64,000 bases of DNA from Rhizocola hellebori (GTDB taxonomy: Bacteria; Actinomycetota; Actinomycetes; Mycobacteriales; Micromonosporaceae): NCBI RefSeq assembly GCF_016862955.1, contig NZ_BONY01000004.1:124001-188000 (forward strand). Reading direction: 5' to 3'. Below the pieces are notes generated by a model. The model saw nothing but the letters and a program-made list of their open reading frames with translations, made no database searches and was not told where the DNA came from. Shown here piece by piece: positions 44,264 through 53,874 of the stretch (position 1 is its first letter; each line of letters begins with the position of its first letter). The position numbers and the translations under genes are program-made.

Positions 44264-45467
44264 ATGGCAAGCGAAATAGCACTCGATCGGCTGCGGCGGC
44301 GAGTTAACGAGATCCACGTGCATCAGGGCGAGCCCAGTACCCGCGTGATCGCCTTGGGCTTGCGGCGTGCCATCAGCCACACCACCGTCAGCAACGTGCT
44401 CAAATGCGCTAAGTTTCCTGCGTGGAACCATCTCGAGCTGGTTGTCGAGCATCTCGACGGCGATATCGAGGAGTTCCGTGGCCTTTGGCTAGCGGCGCGG
44501 CAAGACGCACGCGGCACCCGCGAAGATGCCAACGATCAAGACGCGAAACTCGCTGATCAAACAGCCGCGTCGACCTTTGCGCTGTCGAGCGGTCCGGCCT
44601 TCGTGCACACGACGGCGCTTGGCGACCTCATCGATGATTTCACCAAGAAGCTCATCGACCGGCAGACCTCGGCTGGAGACGGGCATACAAACCGGCTTCA
44701 CCGACCTCGACCGGCTTCTCTCGCCGGGTCTGGCACCGGGGCAGCTAGTACTCGTCACCGGCTGCCCGGCCGTCGGCAAGACCACCCTGATGATCAATCT
44801 CGTCCGGCATGCAGCCATCCGGCAAGGCGTGGTCTCAACGATCCTCACGCTGGAACTTAACGAGCACGACATCATGCAGCGCATCATCTCCGCCGAGGCA
44901 AGGATTGCCGCTCACGTGCTCGCGAGCGGACAGCTCCTCGACGACGACTGGGCCAAGCTCACGCATCGCACTGGAGAGATCAGATCAGCGCCGCTGACAG
45001 TGTGTCAGGTCCGGGGAGCCTCCCTCGCCGATCTCACCTCAACCATCACCAACGCTGTCGAGCAAGACCACACAAGACTCGTGGCGATCGACAGTATCCG
45101 GCAGATCCGGTTCGATGACATTGACCAAGACAGCCTGCCTGCCACCTGCCGCGCACTCAAACGACTAGCCGTCCAGCTCGGCGTCACGATCCTCGCCGTC
45201 GTGCCCAGCCCTGACCGAATTCCCCTACACGAAGGCGAATCACCTGACCTAGCCAACCTTGGCGAACTCGCCGGACACGTCACGCACATCTCCGAAGACG
45301 CGGACATAGTGATTCTCATCCACCGCGACGACCAGTACGACCTGGAAAGTCCTCGAGCGGGAGAGGCCGACCTCATCGTTGCCAAACACCGCAACGGCCC
45401 CTGCGACATCATCGTCACCGCAGCCCAACTCCATCTATGCCGATTCGTCGACATGGCGATCGGTTAG
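44264..45467 (+). pseudogene. HTH plus DnaB-type RecA-like ATPase gene, frameshifted near 44670
   Basis: The first frame has an XRE-like part (IALGLRRAISHTTVSNVLKC, LELVVEHLDGDIEEFRGLW) and runs to LGDLIDDFTKKLIDRQT. The second frame continues RLETGIQTGFTDLDRLLSPG with a DnaB C-terminal RecA fold: Walker A GCPAVGKTTL, STILTLELNEHDIMQRIISA, LVAIDSIRQI and DLIVAKHRNGPCD. One base gained or lost near 44670 would join them. DnaB-type proteins unwind DNA at forks; this standalone form with an HTH may have served a mobile element. ATG 44264 is preferred; 44183 and 44246 are possible. Confidence 0.6.
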
Positions 45468-45634
45468 ATTCCTGCGCTTCATCAGCCGCGTGCCCCGTCT
45501 GCGCGACGGAGAAGTCCACAAACGATATTGCTTGCGGTTGACGTGACACGCCTCATTGGTCGGCTCAGCACGAAGCTTCCGGCTGGTCATCCATATGTAC
45601 TAATGTTCCTGGGCTATCGCTCGGGACGCTCGCT

Positions 45635-46262
45635 TCAATTCGTACGGTCTTCTGGCCCGATCTTCAGACTCTCGATCGCTTGGCCTCGATCGGGTATGCG
45701 ATCTCCCCCCGGTCGACGCGTCCAACTGACGGGCGATGCGTAGGAGGAGTAGTGCCCGCTTGTGCCGCAGGCGATTGCGGCGCCGACCACGAAGGCGTTC
45801 GGGTTCACGGCTGCGGCGGCGAGGGGTGCGCCGGCTTTGGCGAGGGTGATGGGCAAGGTCATGATGCTGGCGATGGTTGCGTACTGGCCGGTGCCGTAGC
45901 GGTTGGCGAGGACGGCCGGCGCGCAATGGTGGCGACGCCGAAGGCGAGTCCGAAAGCGACGACGCACGCGGCGGCGCCGGTGATGGCGCCGCGAAGGAAT
46001 GGCAATGCCGCTGCGCCGATGGCTTGAACGGCGAAGACGGCTGCGGTGACGCCGGCCACGCCGATGCGCTTGGAAAGGCCAGCCGTGGCGAGGCGGCCGG
46101 TGACCGACAGGATGCCGAGCAAGCCGGACAGTGTGGCGGCTGTGATGGCGGCATGCCTGGCGCGCAGCAAATAGGTGACGAGAAGGATGCCGACGGCGGA
46201 AATCGCCGCGCCGTGGATGACGAACGCGGCGGCCAGGAGCCAGAATGCCTTGTTTCATAAGG
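45635..46262 (-). pseudogene. C-terminal half of an MFS transporter, frameshifted
   Basis: One minus frame encodes AFWLLAAAFVIHGAAISAVG, LRARHAAITAATLSGLLGIL, KRIGVAGVTAAVFAVQAIGA; near 45920 another frame takes over with AVLANRYGTGQYATIASIMT and LPITLAKAGAPLAAAAVNP. These are MFS helices 7-12. The N-terminal half is absent. It is next to an ArsR gene, suggesting a former regulated efflux pair. Confidence 0.55.
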
Positions 46263-46435
46263 CTTGCGGCGTGCCCCACGGTCCTGAAGGGGCGTGGGCG
46301 TTCTTGTGCTGATCTGGATTAGTTCATGCGCCGAACGTCCGCCGTCCGGATGTTGGCCGTTGTTGGTCCTCGGATCAATGGATCGCCGCAGGAGCTATTC
46401 AGCGGACGGGTACGGCTGGCCTTATCCTCTGCTGC

Positions 46436-46750
46436 ATGGCCGCCGCGAAGACCGTCCAACCCTCGGCCGACCTGTCAGAGGACGACGCCGTAAAGCTGGC
46501 CGCCGTCCTAAGAGCCCTCGCACACCCCGCTCGTTTGCAAATACTGTCCCTGATCAATGCGGCGCCCGGTGCTGAGTCCAATGTCTCCGAACTTCGGCCG
46601 TTCTTCACGATGAGCCAACCGGCGCTCAGTAAGCACCTGGCTGTTCTGCTCGATGTGCAAATCGTGCTTTGTGACAAGCGGCGGAGTTGGCACTGGTACC
46701 GGCTCAACCTGCCAGTCATCAGCGAGCTGGTTAAGCAGCTGCCTGGTTAG
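46436..46750 (+). CDS. ArsR/SmtB-family transcriptional regulator
   Basis: The 104-residue protein has the ArsR winged helix: LAAVLRALAHPARLQILSLI, a recognition part FFTMSQPALSKHLAVLLDVQ and the wing CDKRRSWHWYRLNLP. The usual metal-binding ELCVCDL motif is replaced by ESNVSELRPF, so it probably does not sense arsenic or zinc through that site. TATCCT at about 46423-46428 lies 8 bases before the ATG with no ribosome site between, which fits a leaderless transcript. It is likely the regulator of the adjacent broken MFS gene, or of itself. Confidence 0.8.
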   Translation: MAAAKTVQPSADLSEDDAVKLAAVLRALAHPARLQILSLINAAPGAESNVSELRPFFTMSQPALSKHLAVLLDVQIVLCDKRRSWHWYRLNLPVISELVKQLPG

Positions 46751-46810
46751 ATCCTTCGAGGCGCCAGCGGGCGGCATGGCCCGGATCTAAACCGTCTTGA
46801 AGAGAAGGTC

Positions 46811-47098
46811 CTACGATCCCGCTTCACGGCGATGATCGGTATCCATGACAATCCGGGTGAGGTCGCGCCAGCCGTCTTCAGCGGTGCGCTCCAGCATGCC
46901 GGTGACGGAGGCGCGCGCGTCGACCTCACTCTCGAAGTGGCTATGCCAAACCTTGGCGTCGTCTTTGCCCTGGCGAGCATCGACTCGCCAGGTGCCGTCG
47001 ACTTGGAATAGCCAGACGTCGCGTCGGGCCATCCCATATTTGCCGTTCCACCAGCGTCCGGCTATCTGATCAGTCACGGTGAACACGCTATCGAACAA
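46811..47098 (-). CDS. Hypothetical 95-residue protein
   Basis: The sequence VTDQIAGRWWNGKYGMARRD followed by VWLFQVDGTWRVDARQGKDD is beta-rich and well coded for a high-GC genome. The frame contains no competing gene. No motif or family is recognised. The start at 47096-47098 lacks a strong ribosome site. Confidence 0.5.
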   Translation of the reverse strand: MFDSVFTVTDQIAGRWWNGKYGMARRDVWLFQVDGTWRVDARQGKDDAKVWHSHFESEVDARASVTGMLERTAEDGWRDLTRIVMDTDHRREAGS

Positions 47099-47344
47099 AC
47101 GTACGAGGCGCGGATGGGCTGGCCGGTCAAAGGTATGGGTATCGCCGCGGCGGGCTCAGAACACGCTCAACGGGCATCGCCGTGCGCGCGGACGTGGCAT
47201 GGCCGACTAGGCAATTTCTTGGTGGCTGGCTCGGTCGGGCAGTGCTGCCGTCTCGCCGAAGAAGTGGCGGATGGTGGGCACGCGCCTGAACATCGGTGAT
47301 AACCGGGCAGCCCACCGTCGCCATACGTCCGTGCGGTGTGCTGG

Positions 47345-47674
47345 TTAGGGCAGGTCGTTGTCGTAGAACACTGCGATGCGGGCCAGCCCCCAGAGGGCGA
47401 TTGATGTAGCGGTCAGGACCATGCCGAGCAGGTGCAGGTCGGCCACGAACAGCAGCCCACCTGCGCCTGCGGCGCCGGCAACAGCTTTGGTGAAGCCTGA
47501 CCACCACAACGGCCGCCCAAGACGTGAGTCGCTAACGGTCTGCTGCGGCATCGGTGACCGCACGGCGTCGGAAGGCGTGGAGGTCGTGCTGTCGTAGTTA
47601 GACGGGTCGTCGCGGCCAGTGCGCCTTGCGTTGATGGCTATGTCCCGGGCCGGACGAAACGGTGGGGAGACCAT
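47345..47674 (-). CDS. Small membrane protein (about 109 residues)
   Basis: From ATG 47672-47674 the product has a polar N-terminal half and two hydrophobic helices at the C-terminus (FTKAVAGAAGAGGLLFVADL; LGMVLTATSIALWGLARIAV). The longer open frame to 47788 is arginine-rich without support. Function unknown. 47099-47344 has no gene. Confidence 0.45.
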   Translation of the reverse strand: MVSPPFRPARDIAINARRTGRDDPSNYDSTTSTPSDAVRSPMPQQTVSDSRLGRPLWWSGFTKAVAGAAGAGGLLFVADLHLLGMVLTATSIALWGLARIAVFYDNDLP

Positions 47675-47921
47675 TACCGACACCCTGAGCGGTAGGACGG
47701 GCGGTCGGCTGATATCGCGGTGGACTGTGCGCGGGTGCGTCGGTAACGGCTGAAATCGCGCCCAGTGGCGGTGCAGGCCGTGGTGCATGTCGGCGGGTAT
47801 GTGTCGGTCATAGCTGGTGTGTTCCTTCGCATCGCAGCGTTCGGGTTGAGTGGGTGCTCCAGAAGGCGCTCTGTCTTGGGTTACGCTGGGGCCGGTCGTG
47901 TGTGCGGGTGGGCAGGCGTGA

Positions 47922-48527
47922 CTAGGCGGTAGGCAGTTTGTTCAAGGTGGCTTTGGCAGTAGTCACGAGGCGGCGTTCGATGTCGGACGGAAGCGTCTTG
48001 CTGTCATTCACTGCGGCGGCTGCGACGGCGAGGTGGGCGTTGCCGTATTGGACGACCAGGTGCGGCCCGAGTGTGGGGTCGGCGAAGAAATAGGCCGCGG
48101 CTCCGACTCCAGTCACGTCGCGCGCGCCGGGATTGTCTTTGAACACCACGTCACGGAAACCTTCGTAGTTGCCTTGTGCGCCAACGGCGTCTGGAAAAAG
48201 ATCGACACCGACACTGACCAAGACGGCTTTGTCGAGGGCTCCAAGGGTGATGACGCAGGTCGACGAGGAGCGCCTTTCGGATTGGCTGCGGGCCATCTCC
48301 GAGGTTTTCGGTGGTGTCGCGGGAGCGAGATCGGCGAATGCGTCGCTGCTGACGGAGCTACATAAATTGGTGGGCATCTTATAGGTTGGTGGCGTGGCGG
48401 GCGACGATGGTGACGGGCTGCTGCTTTCTGGTGTGCTGGCAGCGGGATTGCCGTCGTCAGTGCATCCAGTCATGAGCAAGGATGCAGCGAGTGTGGCTAC
48501 CGTGAGCGAGGCGTTGCGGCGCTTCAT
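47922..48527 (-). CDS. Secreted lipoprotein (DUF3558-like)
   Basis: The 201-residue product from ATG 48525-48527, with AAGGGAAC upstream, has a signal peptide MKRRNASLTVATLAASLLMT ending in lipobox LMTGC (Cys22), a Ser/Pro linker and a globular domain with two further cysteines (TNLCSSVSS; STCVITLG). This pattern resembles DUF3558-type actinobacterial lipoproteins. It should be anchored to the outer face of the cell membrane. Function unknown. Confidence 0.7.
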   Translation of the reverse strand: MKRRNASLTVATLAASLLMTGCTDDGNPAASTPESSSPSPSSPATPPTYKMPTNLCSSVSSDAFADLAPATPPKTSEMARSQSERRSSSTCVITLGALDKAVLVSVGVDLFPDAVGAQGNYEGFRDVVFKDNPGARDVTGVGAAAYFFADPTLGPHLVVQYGNAHLAVAAAAVNDSKTLPSDIERRLVTTAKATLNKLPTA

Positions 48528-48724
48528 GTGTTCCCTTGTGATTGGTGGACGCGAGGTGACGGACGATGCTGAGCAAGTCGTACGCGTTCTCGCTGGATAT
48601 GGTCTGGGATGGACGTGTTGGCGGGGCGGCCACATGGCTCGTTGAGAGGAAAGGGGCCGCCCCCGGCTCGGAAGGATTGCCCTGGGGCCATTTGCCCCAG
48701 GGGCGGCTTTGCTTTGCCCATGGG

Positions 48725-49198
48725 CTACTGGAGAACAGCACCGTCCATCCGTGCGCACACAAGGCGCAGTCCGCGTATCCCCATGAACTTGAGGTAATAG
48801 GCCTCGTCATCGGTGTATCGGCCCAGATCGCGGGTCGCTCCGTGCCGTTGCTGCGCCCTGATTAGTGCGGCCTGGGTTCGCGGGCCGAACTGTCCGTCGA
48901 GGCTAAGGCTTTCCCCATAGCAGCGGTTGAGTGTCTGTTGCAACGCGTACACACCGCTGCCGGAAGCTCCCCGGCTCATCGAGCAGCTGATGCCGTCCGC
49001 GCCATCGTTGGCGGGCATGATGATGTTGGCGTTGTTGTAGCCGCCGGTGTAGGTGGCTTTGGCGATGTCGCAGAAGCTTCCGACTGCCTGCGCTGGCGTC
49101 GCGATCGCGGCTACGGCGGCAGTAGCCGCCAAGCACACTGAAGCTAGGCTGTAGCTCCGTCTGCGTATTGCGGTGGCCCGATGGCCATGTGCGGTCAT
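48725..49198 (-). CDS. Secreted peptidoglycan-binding-domain protein
   Basis: The 157-residue protein begins at ATG 49196-49198 after GAGGGGGAA. A signal peptide (SLASVCLAATAAVAAIATPA, cleavage after AQA near residue 38) is followed by a short Cys-containing region and a PG_binding_1-like repeat: GSGVYALQQTLNRCYGESLS, LDGQFGPRTQAALIRAQQRH. It probably binds the cell wall. The upstream gene's frame overlaps its start. Confidence 0.7.
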   Translation of the reverse strand: MTAHGHRATAIRRRSYSLASVCLAATAAVAAIATPAQAVGSFCDIAKATYTGGYNNANIIMPANDGADGISCSMSRGASGSGVYALQQTLNRCYGESLSLDGQFGPRTQAALIRAQQRHGATRDLGRYTDDEAYYLKFMGIRGLRLVCARMDGAVLQ

Positions 49199-49790
49199 GC
49201 GTTGATTCCCCCTCGCTGGTTCGACCATCCACCGTGGCTTGCGCAGTGGCTGTGAATGTCGTTGGTTCCACCACATTCGCCTGATGGCGTGCCGAGAGCC
49301 AGACGCCGCCTGCACCAGTGTCTGGCGCACCTGTGCTTGCTGGGCCTGTGCCGCCATTGGCACTGTCCATACCGGACGATCCGGCGAATACTCGGGTAAT
49401 GACCAGCCGACGAGACCCACAAATGGTCCAGGCCTCAAGGAAGAGCCAGTTGGGCGTGCGTGGTATGTGGTCCTCAGCCGGCGCGTGGTCGGTGACGGCG
49501 TTGGCTTCGGCGCGAAACGTTGGTGAGCCGGCAGGTGTCGGTGCTCGGGGAAGCCGGACTACCGGCGCGGTGGCGTTGGACCCGCCACATCCGGCGAACA
49601 GCTGCGGTAGGTTTGACTTGGCGAAGGCAATGGTTCCTGTCAGGGTGATGACGGTGGTGGCGACGGCCATCGCTGTGATCGTCAGGCGTGCCTTCCGAGG
49701 GTTGGGTGTGTAGGGCACGCCGGTGGCCATAAGGTCGTCGAGTGTGCTTGTGCCAATTGGCGGCGGCTCGTGGTGTTCGTTGGTGGTCAC
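48903..49790 (-). CDS. Membrane-anchored hypothetical protein, 3' end uncertain
   Basis: From GTG 49788-49790 (GAGGGG upstream) the product has a short cytoplasmic part (GTSTLDDLMATGVPYTPNPR), one membrane helix (LTITAMAVATTVITLTGTIA) and an exported domain. The frame runs about 295 bases into the PG-binding gene, where it is arginine/histidine-rich and clearly not native. Probably the true stop was lost by a small indel near 49200. The N-terminal 195 residues look real. Confidence 0.45.
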   Translation of the reverse strand: MTTNEHHEPPPIGTSTLDDLMATGVPYTPNPRKARLTITAMAVATTVITLTGTIAFAKSNLPQLFAGCGGSNATAPVVRLPRAPTPAGSPTFRAEANAVTDHAPAEDHIPRTPNWLFLEAWTICGSRRLVITRVFAGSSGMDSANGGTGPASTGAPDTGAGGVWLSARHQANVVEPTTFTATAQATVDGRTSEGESTHDRTWPSGHRNTQTELQPSFSVLGGYCRRSRDRDASAGSRKLLRHRQSHLHRRLQQRQHHHARQRWRGRHQLLDEPGSFRQRCVRVATDTQPLLWGKP

Positions 49791-50146
49791 GACGGCGGCC
49801 CCTCGTGTGTGCGCCGCACAGACCGCAGCGTTGCTGGGACCGCTGTTCATGGCGCGGGGGAATGATGGTTTCCATCGCCGACGTAGTGCCTAAGGCAGGC
49901 AGATCCAGGCCGCTCGTCCTGGCGGCCCTCCTGCGCCGAAACTACTGTCCACATAGGCGTATTCGGAACGGCGGTGGGATCTTCACGCCGAGAAGGATGC
50001 ACCCGGACGTGGCCTAGGATGCCGGGCCTGGAAGGCGATGATGCCGAATGAGTGTTGCGTTCGGATGCCAATGCCAACAGGATGTCGAACAGGGCGTCGT
50101 CATCCTGTGGGTACACCCGGCACAAGGCGAGTCGACGACGGTGCGT
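49791..50146. other. Intergenic, no gene seen
   Basis: No ORF with a ribosome site is present; frames here are shadows or the run-through of the MFS frame. Confidence 0.4.
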
Positions 50147-51992
50147 TTAATGATGCCCAAGTCCGAGACTGCGACATCTCAGGCGACGCCGAGGGTGGCG
50201 ATGAGGATGTCGGCGGAGGTCGAGCAACTGGTGCCGGTCGAGGATGTCGATGGCACGGCGGGCTTTCGCGCGGATGGTGACCAGCGGGACGCGGTGCAAG
50301 GTGGGTGGTGCGTACAGCAGGTCGCGTAGAATGTTGATCAAGTTGTTCGCGAATGCCTTGCTGTGGCAACGGATGCTGTCGTCTTCCTAATGGACGACCG
50401 TGCTGACCGAACCGATCTCGACTGGGTGGACGCCGAGCTCCTGGCGGAGCAGGGCGGTAGCGTAGGGATGCCCGAGTCGCAGTAAGTGCCGTAAAGCATT
50501 TTCGCTTGGGCTGGCGTGAGCGACGGGCGGTGCGCAGCTGGTCAGGCCGGACATCGTCTCCTCTGCCGTTGCCGCTGCGCCACGATCTGGCGAAGGTGTG
50601 TGGCCCGGCGGGTGTGAGATCGGGTAGCGGTGAGTTCTTGCCGCCTGACCCATGGGTTATTGCGCATCCGCGGATTCTCTTCGTGGCATTGGTTTCAAGG
50701 CCGGGTGACGCCGTTGTCGGCTGGTGGGTTGCGCGTCGGTGTCGCAGGCCGCGTTGCAGCGTCAGGCATGCGATGGCGGCGGCTACACCGATCACGGCCC
50801 CCGCTCCCCACAGCAGCCCAGTGCCTCCGAGCCCGATTAGGACTGTGGCGAGGATCGGGGCCAGTAGTGCGGCCAGTCCTTGTGCCAGCCCCCATAGGCC
50901 GAAGTAGGACGCCATGCGTTGCGGCGGAGCTAGAGCGGCGACGAAGTCTTGTGCGACGGCGAGGAAGACCACCTCACCGGCGATCCATAGCGGCATGGTG
51001 GCTGCATACCAGCCGATGCCGTTTCCGACGCCGGCTATGGCAAGGCCGCCGCCGACCGTGGCTATGCCAGCCGCGCAGGCGTGTAGTGCGTTGGCAGACA
51101 GCAGCTTGTGCTGTATCGCGAGCTGTACGGCGGCGACAATGAGCGGATCGAGAGCCAGAAGCAGCCCGAACTGCAGCGGTCGGGTGCCGTGTTCGGCGAT
51201 GACTAGCGGCAACGCGACGACGCTCTGCATGTGGATGGTGTAGAAGACGAGCGTGATACCAGTGAAGGCGAGGAGCCTACGATCCTTGAACGCTATCCGT
51301 AGCCGGACCGGCACATGCGTGCGCCGGGGATGGTCGGCGCGCACGCAGTGGAACACGGCGATTCCGAACGCCACATTGATCAGCGCGTTGGCCGCGAACA
51401 GCGGCCAGAACGCGTGACTGGCGACGACTCCGCCAATGATGCAGGCCGTGCCGCGGCCCACGTTGAGGGTCAGGTAAAGCACGGCAAGCGCCTTCTTGCG
51501 CTGCGCTGGTTCGGGAACTACATCGGCCGTCAAGGCCGACAACGCTGGCCGGTACAGGTCGAAGGTGAGGCCGGCAGCGCACGCTGACGCCGCTAGAAGC
51601 CCGACCCCTCGTGCCGAACCGAAGGCGAGAAAGGCTAACGCGGAGGCGAACGCGCCGCCGGTGATGACGACGCGGCGCCCGAACCTATCGGCTAGCCACC
51701 CGCCGACGGGCTGCGATGCGGCCCAGCCCAGCCCGAACGCGACCATGACCAGGCTGGCCGACGTCGCGGTCAGGTGCCGTTCGGTCGACAGGTAGAACGC
51801 ACGGAACGGGATGACGAAAAAGCCGAGCCTGAACATGCCCGCTCCGGCGGCTAGCAGCCAGTATTCCTTCGGCAGTCCACCGAATCGGCGCTGCATCCAC
51901 TGTGACGCGGCAGTGCGCCCCGCATGCCCTGGCACATGTTGCTGTCTGCGAAGACGGGGCGAGGTGTGGGTGGGTGCGTAGCCGATGCTCAT
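50100..51992 (-). CDS. MFS transporter, coupled to ATP-grasp gene; native stop apparently lost
   Basis: ATG 51990-51992 overlaps the ATP-grasp stop (ATGA). Residues about 45-425 are a 12-helix MFS permease: LLAAGAGMFRLGFFVIPFRA, GWAASQPVGGWLADRFGRRV (MFS A-motif), LGLAQGLAALLAPILATVLI-type helices. The last about 200 codons (below 50700) are Arg/Pro/His-rich and overlap another gene's frame, so the real C-terminus is probably near 50650 and a small indel removed the stop. Probable exporter of the product made by the ATP-grasp enzyme. Confidence 0.7.
   Translation of the reverse strand: MSIGYAPTHTSPRLRRQQHVPGHAGRTAASQWMQRRFGGLPKEYWLLAAGAGMFRLGFFVIPFRAFYLSTERHLTATSASLVMVAFGLGWAASQPVGGWLADRFGRRVVITGGAFASALAFLAFGSARGVGLLAASACAAGLTFDLYRPALSALTADVVPEPAQRKKALAVLYLTLNVGRGTACIIGGVVASHAFWPLFAANALINVAFGIAVFHCVRADHPRRTHVPVRLRIAFKDRRLLAFTGITLVFYTIHMQSVVALPLVIAEHGTRPLQFGLLLALDPLIVAAVQLAIQHKLLSANALHACAAGIATVGGGLAIAGVGNGIGWYAATMPLWIAGEVVFLAVAQDFVAALAPPQRMASYFGLWGLAQGLAALLAPILATVLIGLGGTGLLWGAGAVIGVAAAIACLTLQRGLRHRRATHQPTTASPGLETNATKRIRGCAITHGSGGKNSPLPDLTPAGPHTFARSWRSGNGRGDDVRPDQLRTARRSRQPKRKCFTALTATRASLRYRPAPPGARRPPSRDRFGQHGRPLGRRQHPLPQQGIREQLDQHSTRPAVRTTHLAPRPAGHHPRESPPCHRHPRPAPVARPPPTSSSPPSASPEMSQSRTWASLNAPSSTRLVPGVPTG
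50147..50554 (-). pseudogene. Unknown helical protein interrupted by an in-frame amber codon
   Basis: ATG 50552-50554 has AGAGGAG upstream. The product reads SENALRHLLRLGHPYATALL, RQELGVHPVEIGSVSTVVH, then TAG at 50387-50389, and continues in frame EDDSIRCHSKAFANNLINIL, RDLLYAPPTLHRVPLVTIRA, AIDILDRHQLLD. After that the better-looking ending SADILIATLGVA is in another frame (stop 50179). CAG to TAG would explain the amber. No family recognised. Confidence 0.5.
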
Positions 51993-53272
51993 GATCGGGC
52001 TCCGGCAACAGGGCGCAGCACACCGACCTGATAGCGGGCGGCAGCTGCGCCCATCGTCGACAGCACGTGCGCCGCGGAGTCGCCGTGCAGCCAGGTGTAT
52101 CCGGCTAGGCCGCCCCATAGTCCGCTGCCAGTTGGTCCGCCCATCTGCCCGGGCGCGATGGCGACGGTGGCGTCCAGGACACCGGGATACGCCACGAGCT
52201 GTTCGCGGGAAGCGACGTGCACAACGCGTCCCGACGGCACTGCCGGGCCGCACCATCCCACATAGCCGGGGCGGGGATCCAGCCGCACCTGCGGCTGTGC
52301 CCCACAAGCCAGCTGGGCGTGGATGGTGGGCACATCAATGCCGTAGGCGAACCCGATCGCTTGCTGAATGCCGCCGCCCCCGGGGCGCGCGGCGATTTCT
52401 CCCACGTACCAGCGGTCGTCGACGGTGCGCATCACTTCGGTGTGCGTGAACCCGGTCCGCATCCCCAGCACGGTCCCGGCGCGGGTGGCCAGATCGGCCA
52501 GGAATGCGCCCACGCCGTAGGTGGATTCGAGCAGCACCGATCCCAGCAGCGGCGAGCTCATGCCCTTGAGCGGCGGCAGGTGGTACAGGCCGGGGATCTG
52601 ATAGACCGGCTTGCCCCCTAGCCACAGTCCATCGATGTGGTACTCCTCGGCGATCTGTAGGTACTGCTCGACCACGATGCCGTCGGGCTGATGGGCCAGT
52701 CCGGCGAAGGCGGGCTCGCCACGGTAGAACGGCGATGCCGGGACCGGCCGGGTGAAGATGCCATCGGCTTCGTACTCGGCCAGTTCCTGTTTGCTGGCCA
52801 CGATATGGGTGTTGACGGAGGCGAAACCCTTGCGGGGCTTGAGGACAAGAGGCCAGCCCAACGTCTTGGCCACAGTGGCCGCGTCGCCGACGCGGGTGAC
52901 GACCTGATGCCCGGCCACTGGGATACCGGCCCGCCGCAGCCGGGTCTTCATGACAGATTTGTCGACGAACCCGATCGCCTCGTCCAGGGTCTGCCCGGCC
53001 AGCCCCATGCGCTGGCGGATGAACGCGGCGGCGATGATGGCGCCCTCGTAGCGCGTGGCTACGTGGCCGATCTGGCCACGCAGCCGGTCGGCCAGTGCGG
53101 TGAGCTGGGCGAAGGCATCCCAGCTGGGCACAGTCACCATCGGATAAGGCAGCTGCGGTGAACGAAGCTCGGCGTGGGCACTGGTAAGGCAGACCAGCAC
53201 TGGCTTTCCCAGGGTGGTGAGGGCGGCTTCCAGCTGCGGCATGTGGTTGGCAAGGACAAGGGTCGTTTTCAC
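51989..53272 (-). CDS. ATP-grasp enzyme (carboxylate-amine ligase type)
   Basis: The 427-residue protein has the ATP-grasp layout: FVDKSVMKTRLRRAGIPVAG, LGWPLVLKPRKGFASVNTHI (nucleotide-binding lysine), VVEQYLQIAEEYHIDGLWLG and metal-binding YVGEIAARPGGGGI. Such enzymes join a carboxylate to an amine using ATP, commonly forming dipeptides or peptide-like metabolites. GTG 53270-53272 is preceded by GGGGGGACC. The overlap with an MFS gene suggests synthesis plus export, and two XRE/MmyB-like regulators lie upstream on the other strand. Substrate unknown. Confidence 0.8.
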   Translation of the reverse strand: MKTTLVLANHMPQLEAALTTLGKPVLVCLTSAHAELRSPQLPYPMVTVPSWDAFAQLTALADRLRGQIGHVATRYEGAIIAAAFIRQRMGLAGQTLDEAIGFVDKSVMKTRLRRAGIPVAGHQVVTRVGDAATVAKTLGWPLVLKPRKGFASVNTHIVASKQELAEYEADGIFTRPVPASPFYRGEPAFAGLAHQPDGIVVEQYLQIAEEYHIDGLWLGGKPVYQIPGLYHLPPLKGMSSPLLGSVLLESTYGVGAFLADLATRAGTVLGMRTGFTHTEVMRTVDDRWYVGEIAARPGGGGIQQAIGFAYGIDVPTIHAQLACGAQPQVRLDPRPGYVGWCGPAVPSGRVVHVASREQLVAYPGVLDATVAIAPGQMGGPTGSGLWGGLAGYTWLHGDSAAHVLSTMGAAAARYQVGVLRPVAGARS

Positions 53273-53874
53273 GGAAAGGTCCCCCCGGACATGGATTCTG
53301 CTGACGGATAGGTGAAGAGCTGCGGGCTACTGCATGCATCCGGCGATCGGCAGCCTTCCGGCCCCAGCGCAGAGCGCCGCGCGACGCGACACCTCAGCGA
53401 TGCCAGCCGCTACCGGCGGTGGTCCGGATGGCGGTGCGGTTGGGGACGGAGCCGACGGAGGTTTTGGTGGCGAGTAGCGTGTCGCGGTCATTCCATCTCC
53501 CGGAATGTGATGGCGGCTGTGTCGATGCCAGACTCGCCTGCCCAATCACGACGGAACCAGACTGTCCCGTGACCTGCGCTACTGTCACCTGTCCCGCTGG
53601 CACCTGTACTGCCAGGAGCAACGTCGGGATTGGACGAATCCGTCGTGCGGCAACGTACTATTCGATCTCTGTTGTGGACGTCTGACGTCGCTTCAGATCC
53701 GGCCGCCCATCGGCCGCGCGCTGCTCCTACACCGGGTGGGACTGCGCGATGTTGGCCTGAGTTGACCGGCGCACTAGCCGGGGTCTAGTGGCGCGGGTTA
53801 TTAAGTGCTCGGCCCGACCGAGTGTTCGCAGCTCGGTCGACTTGTCGCTGCCGTGTATTCGTGGGGGTTGGCTC
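53273..53874. other. Divergent intergenic region between the ATP-grasp and XRE genes
   Basis: No gene is supported. It should contain both divergent promoters and possible operator sites for the XRE regulator; I found no clear repeated operator by eye. Confidence 0.4.

Noticed and set aside
3606-50389. Genome-wide recoding of TAG or TGA as an explanation for internal stops
   Set aside because: Intact genes in the same window end in TAG (e.g. 54705, 46750, 40549) and TGA (many), and the expected residues at the TAG sites differ (Tyr, Gln), so reassignment is unlikely.
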